From: CAZIFG01 sp964539135
Lineage (GTDB): Bacteria > Margulisbacteria > Marinamargulisbacteria > GCA-2716485 > CAZIFG01
DNA: 64,000 nucleotides
Assembly: GCA_964539135.1 (NCBI GenBank)
Contig: CAZIFG010000001.1
Location: 131,053 to 195,052, forward strand
Direction of reading: 5' to 3'
Position 1 is the first letter of the stretch, and each line of letters starts with the position of its first letter. Of this stretch, positions 16,079 to 25,221 are shown in pieces. Position numbers and translations under genes: made by a program. The notes under the pieces were generated by a model. It was not told the DNA's origin, made no database searches, and worked only from the letters and a program-made list of their open reading frames with translations.

Positions 16079-17121
16079 TTTTTAAACATAAACGGGTTCT
16101 AATTACAGGACATACAGGGTTTAAAGGCGGGTGGCTTGTTTTTCTGCTTAAGGAATTGGGCGCAACTATTACGGGGTACTCTTTACCGCCTGATACGCAG
16201 CCTTCTTTTTTTGAGGTTTGCCATGTTTCGAGTCTTTGTGAGTCTGTTTTTGGAGATATTCGAGATTTTGATAAGGTTCGAGATACCCTAGCTGATTATA
16301 AACCAGAAATTGTGTTTCATTTGGCCGCGCAACCTTTGGTGAGACGGTCTTACTTGGAACCTCGCGAAACCTATGAAACCAATGTGATGGGAACTTTGAA
16401 TGTATTAGAGGCGGCGAGGATGGTCGGATCTGTTTCCGCTTTTATTAATGTGACGTCTGATAAATGTTATTTGAATCGAGAAAAAGACTATGCGTATCAA
16501 GAAACAGATCCTTTTGGGGGGTATGATATTTATTCTTCTAGTAAAGCGTGTTCTGAAATTTTGACAGCGTCTTATAGACAGTCTTTTTTACAGTCTGGGG
16601 ATGGGTTTCTATTGGCCAGTGCGCGTGCTGGGAATGTGATCGGTGGGGGTGATTGGTCTGAGGATCGTTTAATTCCGGATTGTGTCCGTGCCCTTTCTAC
16701 TCAACGTGTGATAGAGATTCGAAATCCCCTGTCGATTCGACCTTGGCAGCATGTTTTAGAGCCCCTTAAAGGCTACCTGATGTTGGCAGAATCTTTACTG
16801 AAAGGTGATTGCAGGTTTGCAGACGGGTTTAATTTTGGGCCTGATTTGGATGCCCCAGTTTTAACTGTTCAGGATGTTGTGTCTGCTGTTATTTCAAATT
16901 GGGGTTCAGGCGAAATGCGTGTGGATGCTTCAGATTCTTTGCATGAAGCGGTTCTTCTTCAATTGGATAGTACCAAGGCCACGCAAACTTTGGGTTGGAA
17001 ACCCCATTATTCTGCGTATGACGCTATTGAAAGAACAATGGGGTGGTATAAGCGGTATTTAAATTATGAGGATATGCAGGTATTCACGAAGTCTCAAATT
17101 AGGGAGTATTTAGAATTATGA
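16066..17121 (+). CDS. rfbG: CDP-glucose 4,6-dehydratase
   Basis: Extended short-chain dehydrogenase converting CDP-glucose to CDP-4-keto-6-deoxyglucose. The NAD-binding motif G-H-T-G-F-K-G-G-W begins at residue 15. The dehydratase signature T-S-D-K is at 130-133, and the catalytic Y-S-S-S-K at 156-160. The frame opens at 16036, but ATG 16066 is preceded by TTGGAAAG and gives the family N-terminus (351 residues). It overlaps rfbF upstream and shares an ATGA overlap with rfbH downstream, so the three enzymes are tightly coupled. Confidence 0.95.
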   Translation: MDPLIFKHKRVLITGHTGFKGGWLVFLLKELGATITGYSLPPDTQPSFFEVCHVSSLCESVFGDIRDFDKVRDTLADYKPEIVFHLAAQPLVRRSYLEPRETYETNVMGTLNVLEAARMVGSVSAFINVTSDKCYLNREKDYAYQETDPFGGYDIYSSSKACSEILTASYRQSFLQSGDGFLLASARAGNVIGGGDWSEDRLIPDCVRALSTQRVIEIRNPLSIRPWQHVLEPLKGYLMLAESLLKGDCRFADGFNFGPDLDAPVLTVQDVVSAVISNWGSGEMRVDASDSLHEAVLLQLDSTKATQTLGWKPHYSAYDAIERTMGWYKRYLNYEDMQVFTKSQIREYLEL

Positions 17122-19415
17122 GCGATAAGTTTTTTCGGTTTCTGATTAAAGGAATGGCATTTTTGTATTATTATATCGCTCGTCCAAAGCGATCCTTTTC
17201 ATCTTACATTCCGCCTTCTGGTAAACTTTTGGATCATTCTGATTTGTTTAATATGATGGATGCGTCTTTAGATATGTGGCTGACAACAGGTCGGTTTGAT
17301 GATCTGTTTTGTGCTGAATTTTCACGTTTTTTGGGCGTTAAACATACTTTAACGGTTAATTCAGGGTCTTCTGCTAATTTGTTGGCTTTTTCTGCTTTGA
17401 CGTCTCATAAGTTGGGTGACAAACGTTTATTTGCGGGGGATGAGGTAATTGCGGTTGCGGCGGGGTTTCCTACCAGTGTTACGCCTATTCTTCAATATGG
17501 TTTGGTGCCTGTGTTTATTGATTGTGAATTGGGTACTTATAATATTAAGGCTTCTGATATTGAGGCGGCCATTACGCCTAAAACAAAGGCTATTTTTTTG
17601 GCCCATACTTTGGGAAATCCTTTTGATTTATCTGTTATTTTGGATCTGTGTGAGCGGTATCATTTATGGCTTATTGAAGATAGTTGTGATGCTTTGGGCG
17701 CAACGTATAAAGGTAAAAAAGTGGGTACTTTTGGGCATATTGGCACCTATAGTTTTTACCCTGCGCATCATATTACGATGGGCGAGGGTGGTGCTGTTGT
17801 GACCAATGATACGAAATTGCATAAAATTATGCTTTCTTTTAGAGATTGGGGGCGAGATTGTTGGTGTCCATCCGGTAAAGACAATACCTGCCAAAATCGA
17901 TTTGGAATGTCTGTAGGGCGTCTACCTAAGGGGTATGACCATAAATATACCTATTCTCATATTGGATTTAATTTAAAAATTACGGATTGGCAGGCTGCTA
18001 TTGGCTTATCGCAGATTCAAAAATTACCATTTTTCTTAAAAGAACGCACAAGAAATGCGCGGTTTTTATATGAAAAATTGAAGGTTTTAGAGACTTATTT
18101 TATTTTGCCTGAAGTGTCGACTGATTCTGTTTCTGCATGGTTTGGGTTTCCTATTTCGGTTAGAGCGGATGCTCCTTTTTCTAAACAGGATTTGGTTGAA
18201 TTTCTGGAAGCCAATGGTGTCGGAACTCGCCAATTGTTTTCGGGTAATTTATTGAGACATCCAATGATTTTGAATAGTATATTGCCCTTAAAAATTGGGA
18301 CTTCAGAGGTGTTGTATTCTAATGCTTTGACTGAATCTGATTATGCTTTGTTACCCAACACAGAATTGGTTATGAATCATACATTTTGGGTCGGGGTTTT
18401 TCCCTGTTTAGGAGAGGCTGAAATGAGTCGTATTTCAAATCTGATACGACAATTTCTTATTAACCATCAACTTTCTTTGGTTCTTCCTGGTGCAGCTTCT
18501 AAGCGAGATTATATTATTTGGGCCCCTCCTTTTTGTAAGAGTAATGGCATTAGAATGTTATATAGGCTTTATTCTTGTTTGGAAGAGAAAGGCTATCGTG
18601 TTTTTATTTATTCTGCGCCTCCTTATGTCTCTGAATTTCATTATATTGAAACATTAACTCCAGATATGCGAGAAAATGCAATTGTTATTTATCCGGAGAC
18701 GGTTAAGGGAAACCCTCTTCGTGTGCGCAATGTGGTAAGGTGGGTTTTATTTTATCCTGGAAAACTGGGTGGGTGCTCTACTTATCATTCCAGTGAAACT
18801 GTTTTTACCTGGGATTCTCTATTTTTGAAAAATGTCCCTATTCTTTTTATTCCTTGGCTTGATACCCATTTATTTTATGATGCAGGGCTTCCTAAAACTC
18901 AGAATTGTTATTTTGTGCATAAGGGCGGACAGTTCAGAGTTGTGCCAGAGACGGAGGGGTTAATTAAGATTGATTTAAATTTTCCTAAAAAACGATCTGA
19001 ATTGGCGCATTTGCTTCAAACAACAGATATTTTATATTCTTACGACAGCTGTTCAGCTATATTGGATGAGGCGATTGTTTGTGGCGCTAAAGTTAAAATT
19101 ATTACGGAAGATGGAATGTATGATTATATGCCTGATCTTGAAAAGTTAAAGCGGTGTTTTGATGATCAAAAGTCTAATAATAATGATTTTTTGGATCGTT
19201 TTATAGATATAACACAACAGTTGAATTATTTGGGTGAACTGGAGCCAGAATTTAGACCTTCTTTTTTGAAAAAGCGTCAAAAAATTGGTCTGTATCTTAA
19301 TCTTTACTTTTACAAAATTCAACACTTTTTTGTTCCTACAAAGAGTCTAAAAAGACGCATTTTTAGAGCGAATGAGAAAATTTATTTTTTTACTAGAATT
19401 TTACAAGATGTGTAA
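17118..19415 (+). CDS. rfbH: CDP-4-keto-6-deoxyglucose 3-dehydratase (E1) fused to a glycosyltransferase-like domain
   Basis: Residues 1 to about 447 are a complete E1 enzyme (DegT aminotransferase fold, PMP-dependent), which removes the C3 hydroxyl on the way to 3,6-dideoxysugars. The PLP-lysine is replaced by His217 (Y-P-A-H-H-I-T-M-G-E-G-G), the E1 hallmark. Cys190, 248, 250 and 258 reproduce the C-x57-C-x1-C-x7-C spacing of its [2Fe-2S] cluster. Free-standing RfbH is about 440 residues; here some 310 residues follow. That part (from about 452) has I-I-W-A-P-P-F-C-K-S-N-G-I, P-E-T-V-K-G-N-P-L and V-V-R-W-V-L-F-Y-P-G-K, which resemble GT-B glycosyltransferases of the WsaF sort, then S-Y-D-S-C-S-A-I-L-D-E-A. 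No stop or frameshift separates the halves. The reductase partner E3 is not encoded in the window. Confidence 0.88.
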   Translation: MSDKFFRFLIKGMAFLYYYIARPKRSFSSYIPPSGKLLDHSDLFNMMDASLDMWLTTGRFDDLFCAEFSRFLGVKHTLTVNSGSSANLLAFSALTSHKLGDKRLFAGDEVIAVAAGFPTSVTPILQYGLVPVFIDCELGTYNIKASDIEAAITPKTKAIFLAHTLGNPFDLSVILDLCERYHLWLIEDSCDALGATYKGKKVGTFGHIGTYSFYPAHHITMGEGGAVVTNDTKLHKIMLSFRDWGRDCWCPSGKDNTCQNRFGMSVGRLPKGYDHKYTYSHIGFNLKITDWQAAIGLSQIQKLPFFLKERTRNARFLYEKLKVLETYFILPEVSTDSVSAWFGFPISVRADAPFSKQDLVEFLEANGVGTRQLFSGNLLRHPMILNSILPLKIGTSEVLYSNALTESDYALLPNTELVMNHTFWVGVFPCLGEAEMSRISNLIRQFLINHQLSLVLPGAASKRDYIIWAPPFCKSNGIRMLYRLYSCLEEKGYRVFIYSAPPYVSEFHYIETLTPDMRENAIVIYPETVKGNPLRVRNVVRWVLFYPGKLGGCSTYHSSETVFTWDSLFLKNVPILFIPWLDTHLFYDAGLPKTQNCYFVHKGGQFRVVPETEGLIKIDLNFPKKRSELAHLLQTTDILYSYDSCSAILDEAIVCGAKVKIITEDGMYDYMPDLEKLKRCFDDQKSNNNDFLDRFIDITQQLNYLGELEPEFRPSFLKKRQKIGLYLNLYFYKIQHFFVPTKSLKRRIFRANEKIYFFTRILQDV

Positions 19416-19420
19416 TGCTT

Positions 19421-20392
19421 TTATATTATTTTAGGCGTAATACTAATGATAATATCGGATGTGGTTTTTTCTTGATTCGAGGATCCAAAAAGCGTTTTTA
19501 GAATGGGGATTTTTTGGAATAAAGGGATTCCTGACTCACTCTTTTTTGTGTTTTCTTGAAAAAGGCCTGCTATTATGATGCTTTCCTCTAATTTTAAGAT
19601 TAACGTGGTTTCAAGGGCTCTTTCCGAGATAATTGGGTATTCTCCTGATCCTATTTTTTTCCATAATTTTACAGAAGATATTTTGATTGAAATATCTGCT
19701 ACTATCGTATTTTCTTCGCAATACTTTGGCGTGATAGTAATTTGGATGCCTGTGTCTAATTGTTGAATGGTATTTGTTTTGACCAGTCCATCAGATTCTT
19801 TTGTGACGTAAGGGACTTGGTCCCCAATATGCAAACTGGCTTTTTTTCGGTTAATGGTCATTAAATTGGGTTCTGCCAATAATTTGGCGTTGTTCTTTTG
19901 AATGAGACTTTGAAGCGTGCCTTGTAATAGATTGACGGGAATAATGGCGTTTGCTTGAAAATCATAGCTGATGAAAAGCCCATTTCCTGCGTTTGAAAAT
20001 AAGGTACTTTGTTCTTTGAGGGTATTTGTAGAGGTCTCAATGATTTTAAAATTAAATTGATAGCGTTGCGGGGGGCTATCTATTTTTTGAAGTGTATCAT
20101 TTATTTTTTTTTCGGTGTCTAGGGTGCTTGAAAACAAGAGATGGTTTTCATGCGTTGAAAATATACTATCTGGATATAAGGGTTTTAGGGCGCTGATTGC
20201 AGATTCAGTACTGATATAGTGTGTTTGTGTGATATTGAGGCGTTTTTTATTGATTTCTACAGGTTTGGGTTTTATGTATTGGGGTTGTGTTGCAGTATAT
20301 TGAAAAATAGGAATGCCTGTTCCCTGAATTTCGGCTTGGGTGAGGAGTATGAGCATTAAGACGATTTTTATTTTTTGAATTTTAAGGTCCAT
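19421..20392 (-). CDS. short secretin (PilQ/GspD family)
   Basis: Outer-membrane secretin with a signal-peptide-like N-terminus (about residues 1-24). A single small domain follows (near 60-105, an N1-like fold with S-A-I-S-A-L-K-P-L), then the secretin core: A-E-P-N-L-M-T-I-N, I-G-D-Q-V-P-Y-V, a G-I-Q-I-T-I-T-P-K strand, A-G-L-F-Q-E and the closing I-P-L-F-Q-K-I-P-I-L-K-T-L-F-G, I-S-I-T-P-K-I. At 323 residues it is about half the length of typical PilQ or GspD, lacking AMIN, N0 and extra N domains. Overlaps of about 25 bases with the upstream gene imply an operon with the two small inner-membrane proteins. Type IV pilus and type II secretion cannot be told apart. Confidence 0.85.
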   Translation of the reverse strand: MDLKIQKIKIVLMLILLTQAEIQGTGIPIFQYTATQPQYIKPKPVEINKKRLNITQTHYISTESAISALKPLYPDSIFSTHENHLLFSSTLDTEKKINDTLQKIDSPPQRYQFNFKIIETSTNTLKEQSTLFSNAGNGLFISYDFQANAIIPVNLLQGTLQSLIQKNNAKLLAEPNLMTINRKKASLHIGDQVPYVTKESDGLVKTNTIQQLDTGIQITITPKYCEENTIVADISIKISSVKLWKKIGSGEYPIISERALETTLILKLEESIIIAGLFQENTKKSESGIPLFQKIPILKTLFGSSNQEKTTSDIIISITPKII

Positions 20393-20715
20393 TGTTGATC
20401 TTCTAGGGTAATTTCTGAAACTTCTAAGTTCAGTTTTTTGATTTCGGGTAAGAGTTTCAGGATTTTGGGTGTTCCTGATTCATTTTTTAAGGCTATTTCT
20501 GTATTTGTTTCGATGTTTTGTAGTGTTGGGTATTTTTTAATCAGGATCTCTAATTCCTCATCGGGACTCTTTTTGTTAATGTCTGTTTTGATTACATAGA
20601 AGGAAGTGTGGTTTTCATGTCCCCATTTTATGAGGGCATGCCCTAAACTGAGGCTGATGATGACTGTGATCCATTTTAAACCGATTGTTTTATTTTTTAA
20701 TCCAGTGAATTTCAA
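20368..20715 (-). CDS. small PilO/GspM-like inner-membrane protein
   Basis: A 115-residue protein with one N-terminal membrane helix (about residues 14-30) and a short periplasmic domain of alternating strands and helices (L-P-E-I-K-K-L-N-L-E-V-S-E-I-T-L-E-D). Size and place, between a PilN/GspL-like gene and a secretin, match PilO/GspM, but sequence similarity is too weak to prove it. No ATG is available: the start is TTG at 20715, supported by a perfect AAGGAGG eight bases upstream, inside the end of the preceding gene. Both ends overlap their neighbours by about 25 bases. Confidence 0.55.
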   Translation of the reverse strand: MKFTGLKNKTIGLKWITVIISLSLGHALIKWGHENHTSFYVIKTDINKKSPDEELEILIKKYPTLQNIETNTEIALKNESGTPKILKLLPEIKKLNLEVSEITLEDQQWTLKFKK

Positions 20716-21391
20716 ATTCTAGGCCTCCTTCTTTGGGTTGAATGTGGTGTGTCTCAAGCGTATACCCCGGAGGGATTTTGCTTAGGCTCGATTCCAGTTT
20801 TGGGATATTTTCGGGCTTGATATGACCGGATAAGGCTATAGATTGAGGGGTTATTTTTATTTTTTTGAGGGATATCGGTAGGGATTCGAGGCCTTCTATG
20901 ATATTTACTATTTTTTCGTTTTTTGTCTGTATGGCCATGTTGGTTTTTTCTTGCTCCTTTCTGTGTTTTTGGTCTATTTTTTGCTGGGTTTCCGCTTGTT
21001 TTTTAGCCGCTTTGTAGCTTGCGGTTGATTGGTTTAATAGCAGTGTGATAATGAGGCAGAGCCCTATCAGGAATATCCAGATTTGGTCTTTGTTTTTTTC
21101 AAGTAGGGTTTCATTTAATACAATGGTTTTGTCTTTTATTTTAAGACTTAAAATTTGGTAATCGTCACTTAAAATTTGAATTAATTTTTCGATAGGGGGG
21201 TATTTCAGAGGCTCTTTTTTTTCAGGAATGCCGATTTCGAGGATTAATCGTATTTTGTCCTCTTTTTTTAGTCTTTTTTTAACTTCATTTTGATGGTCTT
21301 GATTATTGATCAAGGCATAAAACGGGATGTCTATTTTTTGGCTGCCTATGTATAGGTTTTTTTCTTTTATCAGGATATGGATGATTTTCAT
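20690..21391 (-). CDS. PilN/GspL-like inner-membrane assembly protein
   Basis: A 233-residue bitopic protein. Residues 1-103 are cytoplasmic; a membrane helix spans about 104-122 (I-W-I-F-L-I-G-L-C-L-I-I), then comes a Lys/Gln-rich coiled coil (about 127-155) and a periplasmic ferredoxin-like region containing L-E-S-L-P-I-S-L-K-K-I-K-I and ending in strands. This is the layout of PilN and of the C-terminal part of GspL. The cytoplasmic part is much longer than PilN's short tail but far shorter than GspL's actin-like domain; no PilM is encoded beside it. It heads the three-gene minus-strand set. Confidence 0.6.
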   Translation of the reverse strand: MKIIHILIKEKNLYIGSQKIDIPFYALINNQDHQNEVKKRLKKEDKIRLILEIGIPEKKEPLKYPPIEKLIQILSDDYQILSLKIKDKTIVLNETLLEKNKDQIWIFLIGLCLIITLLLNQSTASYKAAKKQAETQQKIDQKHRKEQEKTNMAIQTKNEKIVNIIEGLESLPISLKKIKITPQSIALSGHIKPENIPKLESSLSKIPPGYTLETHHIQPKEGGLEFEIHWIKK

Positions 21392-21499
21392 GATTGTGGC
21401 GTTTAGTTTAGAGGGATTTTTATTTTAAATCAATAGATTAAATTTACAAATCATTTATTTCCTTTTTGTTTTAGAGGGTCTTAGTGTAGACTTTGAGGT

Positions 21500-22204
21500 A
21501 TGAATATGGGGATAGACTCTTTATTTCAAACCTCGCTGATGATGACGCCACGCTGTTTTTTGAAGTGTGATTTTTGTACGCTTTGGCAGACTTCTGAACC
21601 CAGTGAAGATAAGGCTATTAATTTAACGCATTTTTTACATAAAAATAGGTCCAAAAAAATTGTTAATATTTTGGGAGGAGATCCTTTTTTTTCTGCTCAA
21701 TTGCCGCATGTTTTAACCACACTGAAAAAAAATCATAAGAAAATACATATTTGGGTGACAGGGCAGGCCACTTTGGATGCTTATGCGTTTTTAACGTCGT
21801 ATGTGTCTCGTGTTTTTTTGCATTTACCGTCTTTTGATCCCGATACGTATCGGCAAATTTCTGGTCTTGATGGTCATGCGGCTATGCTGGAGGCGGTTGC
21901 CTTTTTTGGTCAGCATCGCGTGCCTGTTTCTTTTTTTCATCGGGTGACTTCTGCGACCTTGGATTTATTGCCTGATTTTCATGCTTTTGCCTTTGATCAT
22001 GGATGCGAGCTGGTTTTGTTTTGTGATCCTCAAACTTTAGAATCGCCGTCTCAGGGCGACTATGTTAAACGCTATTATGCGGTTCCAGGGGTTTCTGTGT
22101 ATTATGGCCGTGCCGATCTCAATGCTTGTGCCGCTCTTTATCCGTCACTATTGACGTCTTTTTTTCAGAATTTAAAAAATGAATATTACCATCGGCTTCC
22201 CTGA
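21500..22204 (+). CDS. radical SAM protein
   Basis: A 234-residue protein with the C-x3-C-x2-C signature of radical S-adenosylmethionine enzymes (C-F-L-K-C-D-F-C, Cys19, 23, 26). It is followed by a G-G-D-P-F glycine-rich SAM-contact motif in the place of G-G-E-P. The chain is short, with no SPASM or other extra cysteine cluster, so it holds only a partial TIM barrel. It lies just ahead of glyQS, separated by 63 bases from the chosen glyQ start. The substrate cannot be predicted. Confidence 0.82.
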   Translation: MNMGIDSLFQTSLMMTPRCFLKCDFCTLWQTSEPSEDKAINLTHFLHKNRSKKIVNILGGDPFFSAQLPHVLTTLKKNHKKIHIWVTGQATLDAYAFLTSYVSRVFLHLPSFDPDTYRQISGLDGHAAMLEAVAFFGQHRVPVSFFHRVTSATLDLLPDFHAFAFDHGCELVLFCDPQTLESPSQGDYVKRYYAVPGVSVYYGRADLNACAALYPSLLTSFFQNLKNEYYHRLP

Positions 22205-22267
22205 GATGCCTTGTCGGATATCATTCCTTTCTGTACAATTCCCATAGGCTACCATAGGAGTTTTAAG

Positions 22268-23146
22268 GTGAGTTCATTTCAGGATTTAATATTTAAATTG
22301 CAGCACTTTTGGTCGTCTCAAGGATGCTTAATTGTTCAGCCTTATGATACGGAAAAAGGGGCGGGGACAATGAGTCCGCATACTTTTTTACGTGCTTTGG
22401 GACCAGAGCCTTGGTCTGTTGCCTATGTAGAACCCTCGCGCCGTCCAACAGATGGTCGTTTTGCGGAAAACCCGAATCGCTTGCAGCATTATTTTCAATT
22501 TCAAGTGATTTTAAAACCCTCGCCTTTAAATGTTCAAGATTTGTATATTAAGAGTTTGCAGGCTATTGGCATTGATATTTTGGCCCATGATATTCGTTTT
22601 GTGGAAGACAATTGGGAGTCACCGACTTTAGGAGCTTGGGGCGTGGGCTGGGAAGTCTGGTTGGATGGGATGGAAGTGACTCAATTTACTTATTTTCAAC
22701 AGTGTGGGGGGATTGATTGTTCTCCTGTTTCGGTTGAAGTGACTTATGGCTTGGAGCGTTTGGCCATGTTCATTCAAGGGGTTCCTCATGTGATGGATAT
22801 TGTATGGCAAAATACCCGTTCGGGCCCTGTGACGTATGGCGATGTGTATCGCCACTTTGAAATTGATCAGTGTCACTACAATGTGGATACCTTTGATGTG
22901 TCTATTTTGTTTCAGCAGTTTTCTTTTTACGAATCTCAATGCCTGGCACTTTTGGAGAAAGAACACGTTTCACCTGCCTATGATTTTTGTTTGAAATGTT
23001 CGCATACCTTTAACTTGTTGGATGCCAAAGGGGCTATTTCTGTGACGGAACGCATGGCCTATATTTTACGCATTCGAAAGTTGGCGCAACGTGTTGCTAA
23101 AACCTATTTAATGACACGTGGTCTGGTTGAAAGGGGAAGCTCATGA
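22268..23146 (+). CDS. glyQ: glycine--tRNA ligase alpha subunit
   Basis: Catalytic subunit of the bacterial alpha2beta2 glycyl-tRNA synthetase. The class II core is plain: S-S-Q-G-C-L-I-V-Q-P-Y-D, G-A-G-T-M-S-P-H-T-F-L, E-P-S-R-R-P-T-D-G-R-F and Y-F-Q-F-Q-V-I-L-K-P-S-P. The open frame reaches back to a TTG at 22211, but GTG at 22268 has an AGGAG seven bases before it and yields 292 residues beginning V-S-S-F-Q-D, as in the family. It overlaps glyS by four bases (ATGA), the standard glyQ-glyS arrangement. Confidence 0.96.
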   Translation: MSSFQDLIFKLQHFWSSQGCLIVQPYDTEKGAGTMSPHTFLRALGPEPWSVAYVEPSRRPTDGRFAENPNRLQHYFQFQVILKPSPLNVQDLYIKSLQAIGIDILAHDIRFVEDNWESPTLGAWGVGWEVWLDGMEVTQFTYFQQCGGIDCSPVSVEVTYGLERLAMFIQGVPHVMDIVWQNTRSGPVTYGDVYRHFEIDQCHYNVDTFDVSILFQQFSFYESQCLALLEKEHVSPAYDFCLKCSHTFNLLDAKGAISVTERMAYILRIRKLAQRVAKTYLMTRGLVERGSS

Positions 23147-25221
23147 CAGCTTCTTTTTTATTGGAAATTGGATGTGAGGAAATTCCGGCTCGGTTTGTCC
23201 CCATTTTATTGGAAAATCTGAAGGCATCGCTTGAAAAACAGCTTAAAGCTTTTGGCCTGTCTTTTGAGTCTATTCAGGTTATGGGGACCTATAGACGCTT
23301 GACTTTACAGGTTTTCAATTTAGAGACCTTGCAGAGGGATAAATCCGAGACGATTTTTGGCCCGCCTTTGGCGATTTCACAGTCTCCGTCTGGGGACTGG
23401 TTGCCACCAGCGCTTGGCTTTGCTAAAAAAATGAACATTGGGTTGTCTCAATTGCGTAAGGTGAGAGATTCTCAGGGTCGTGACTGTGTTAGTTGCGATG
23501 TCTCTAAAAAAGGACGGCCTACAGCGGATTTGTTGGCCGAGTGTTTGCCTCAAGTGATTACATTCATTCCGCTTCCTATTGCGATGAGATGGGGTACTGA
23601 AAAGACGACGTTTATTCGACCTATTCATTGGATTGTGGCACTTTTAGACCAAGACATTGTTCCTTTTTCGGTTTGTGGCATTTCATCAGGACGCGTGACC
23701 TATGGTCACCGATTTTTGAGTGGTAATCCTTTAGAGACTATAGACGGGGCAGCGATAGAGCTGGCGTCTGTTGTGGATTATGCGTCTCATTTGGAAGCGC
23801 ATCAGGTTCAGGTGAATCCTGAATCCAGACGGGCTTTGATTTTGAACTGCTTGGAAGCTGAAGGTCAGGCGGATATTTTGACGGATTTGATAGACGAGAT
23901 TGTGTATTTAACAGAATGGCCGACTGCTCTTATTTCTCATTTTGATGCGGCTTTTTTGTCCATTCCGTCTGAGGTTTTGGTCGAATCTATGGTCAAAAAC
24001 CAAAAGTATCATCCCCTTTATAAGGAGGGGCGTTTAACGTCTTTTTTTATGGTTGTGGCGGATAATGTTCGACCTGAAAACCAAGAGACCATCATCAAGG
24101 GCTCGACACGTGTTTTAGAAGCGCGTTTGAAGGATGCTCAGTTTTTTTGGCAAGAAGATACCAAAGCGCCCTTTCATCACTATGTTGAGGACTTAAAACA
24201 GGTGGTTTATCAGGATGGTTTGGGCTCTTTATTTGATAAAAAAGAGCGTATTAAAAAACTGGCACTCAAAATTAATGACGATATTAAGACGTCAGTGCCT
24301 ATCAATGAAGCTAATTCAGATACGATTGAAATGATTGCCGAGTTATGTAAGGCCGATTTGGTGACACAAATGGTGAACGAGTTTCCGTCCTTACAAGGAA
24401 TTATGGGGACTTTGTACGCAGCAAAATCAGAGTATCCCAAGGCTGTATCGGACGGTATTTTGGACCATTATAAACCGACGCAACCTGGAAAATCGCTTCC
24501 CGAAACGCAGTGTGGCGCTATTGTGGCGCTTGCGGATCGTTTGGATACAATTGTGTCTTGTTTTCAAAACGGCTTAATTCCAACGGGATCTCAAGATCCA
24601 CATGGCATAAGACGTGCTATTTATGGTGTTTTTTCTATTTTAAATGACCCGATTAGCCGTGCTAGATCTAAGATTGGTGTCTATATTGATTTTGCGTATG
24701 ATGTTTTGGCTAAGGGAGATAATAATAAAGAGGCTTGTAACGCCTTTGTTTTGCAACGGCTTCATACCTTTATTATGGATCAAGGGATTCCTTTTGATAC
24801 GGCATCCGCTGTTTCTCATTTTGGTCATCCAAAATATTGTCTTGATCAGTCTAAGGCGCTTCAATCGTTTCGTCAGGAAAATTTTCAGGGCTTTAAACAG
24901 CTTGTTGAAACCGCTGTTCGGGTTAAGCGCTTGTCTCAAAAATGTGAGACGGTTAATTTGGATGGATTTAATCCGGAACCTGGGATCGAGTCCGAGGTTT
25001 GGACATATTTTAAAGGGGAATCTAATTGGGGCACTAATGAGCCGTATTTGAAATTGGATTCTTTAATAGATCTGAGCCAAAAATTGGTACGGTATTTTGA
25101 TCAGGTTTTGGTGATGTCTGATAATGAAGTCCAACGCCATTATCGACTTTCTATGTTATTTCGTATGAATCAAGTCTATGAACAATGGGCCGATTTTGAA
25201 CGGTTTGAGATCGCCGGATGA
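23143..25221 (+). CDS. glyS: glycine--tRNA ligase beta subunit
   Basis: Beta subunit of the tetrameric glycyl-tRNA synthetase, needed for tRNA binding. It opens with the typical L-L-E-I-G-C-E-E-I-P-A-R and later shows G-P-P-L-A-I, R-P-I-H-W-I-V-A-L, the HD-like core with D-L-V-T-Q-M-V-N-E-F-P-S-L-Q-G, and A-L-A-D-R-L-D-T-I-V, then a DALR-type C-terminal helical domain. At 692 residues it is of normal length. It shares ATGA overlaps with glyQ and with the following oxidoreductase gene, so all three are co-transcribed. Confidence 0.96.
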   Translation: MTASFLLEIGCEEIPARFVPILLENLKASLEKQLKAFGLSFESIQVMGTYRRLTLQVFNLETLQRDKSETIFGPPLAISQSPSGDWLPPALGFAKKMNIGLSQLRKVRDSQGRDCVSCDVSKKGRPTADLLAECLPQVITFIPLPIAMRWGTEKTTFIRPIHWIVALLDQDIVPFSVCGISSGRVTYGHRFLSGNPLETIDGAAIELASVVDYASHLEAHQVQVNPESRRALILNCLEAEGQADILTDLIDEIVYLTEWPTALISHFDAAFLSIPSEVLVESMVKNQKYHPLYKEGRLTSFFMVVADNVRPENQETIIKGSTRVLEARLKDAQFFWQEDTKAPFHHYVEDLKQVVYQDGLGSLFDKKERIKKLALKINDDIKTSVPINEANSDTIEMIAELCKADLVTQMVNEFPSLQGIMGTLYAAKSEYPKAVSDGILDHYKPTQPGKSLPETQCGAIVALADRLDTIVSCFQNGLIPTGSQDPHGIRRAIYGVFSILNDPISRARSKIGVYIDFAYDVLAKGDNNKEACNAFVLQRLHTFIMDQGIPFDTASAVSHFGHPKYCLDQSKALQSFRQENFQGFKQLVETAVRVKRLSQKCETVNLDGFNPEPGIESEVWTYFKGESNWGTNEPYLKLDSLIDLSQKLVRYFDQVLVMSDNEVQRHYRLSMLFRMNQVYEQWADFERFEIAG

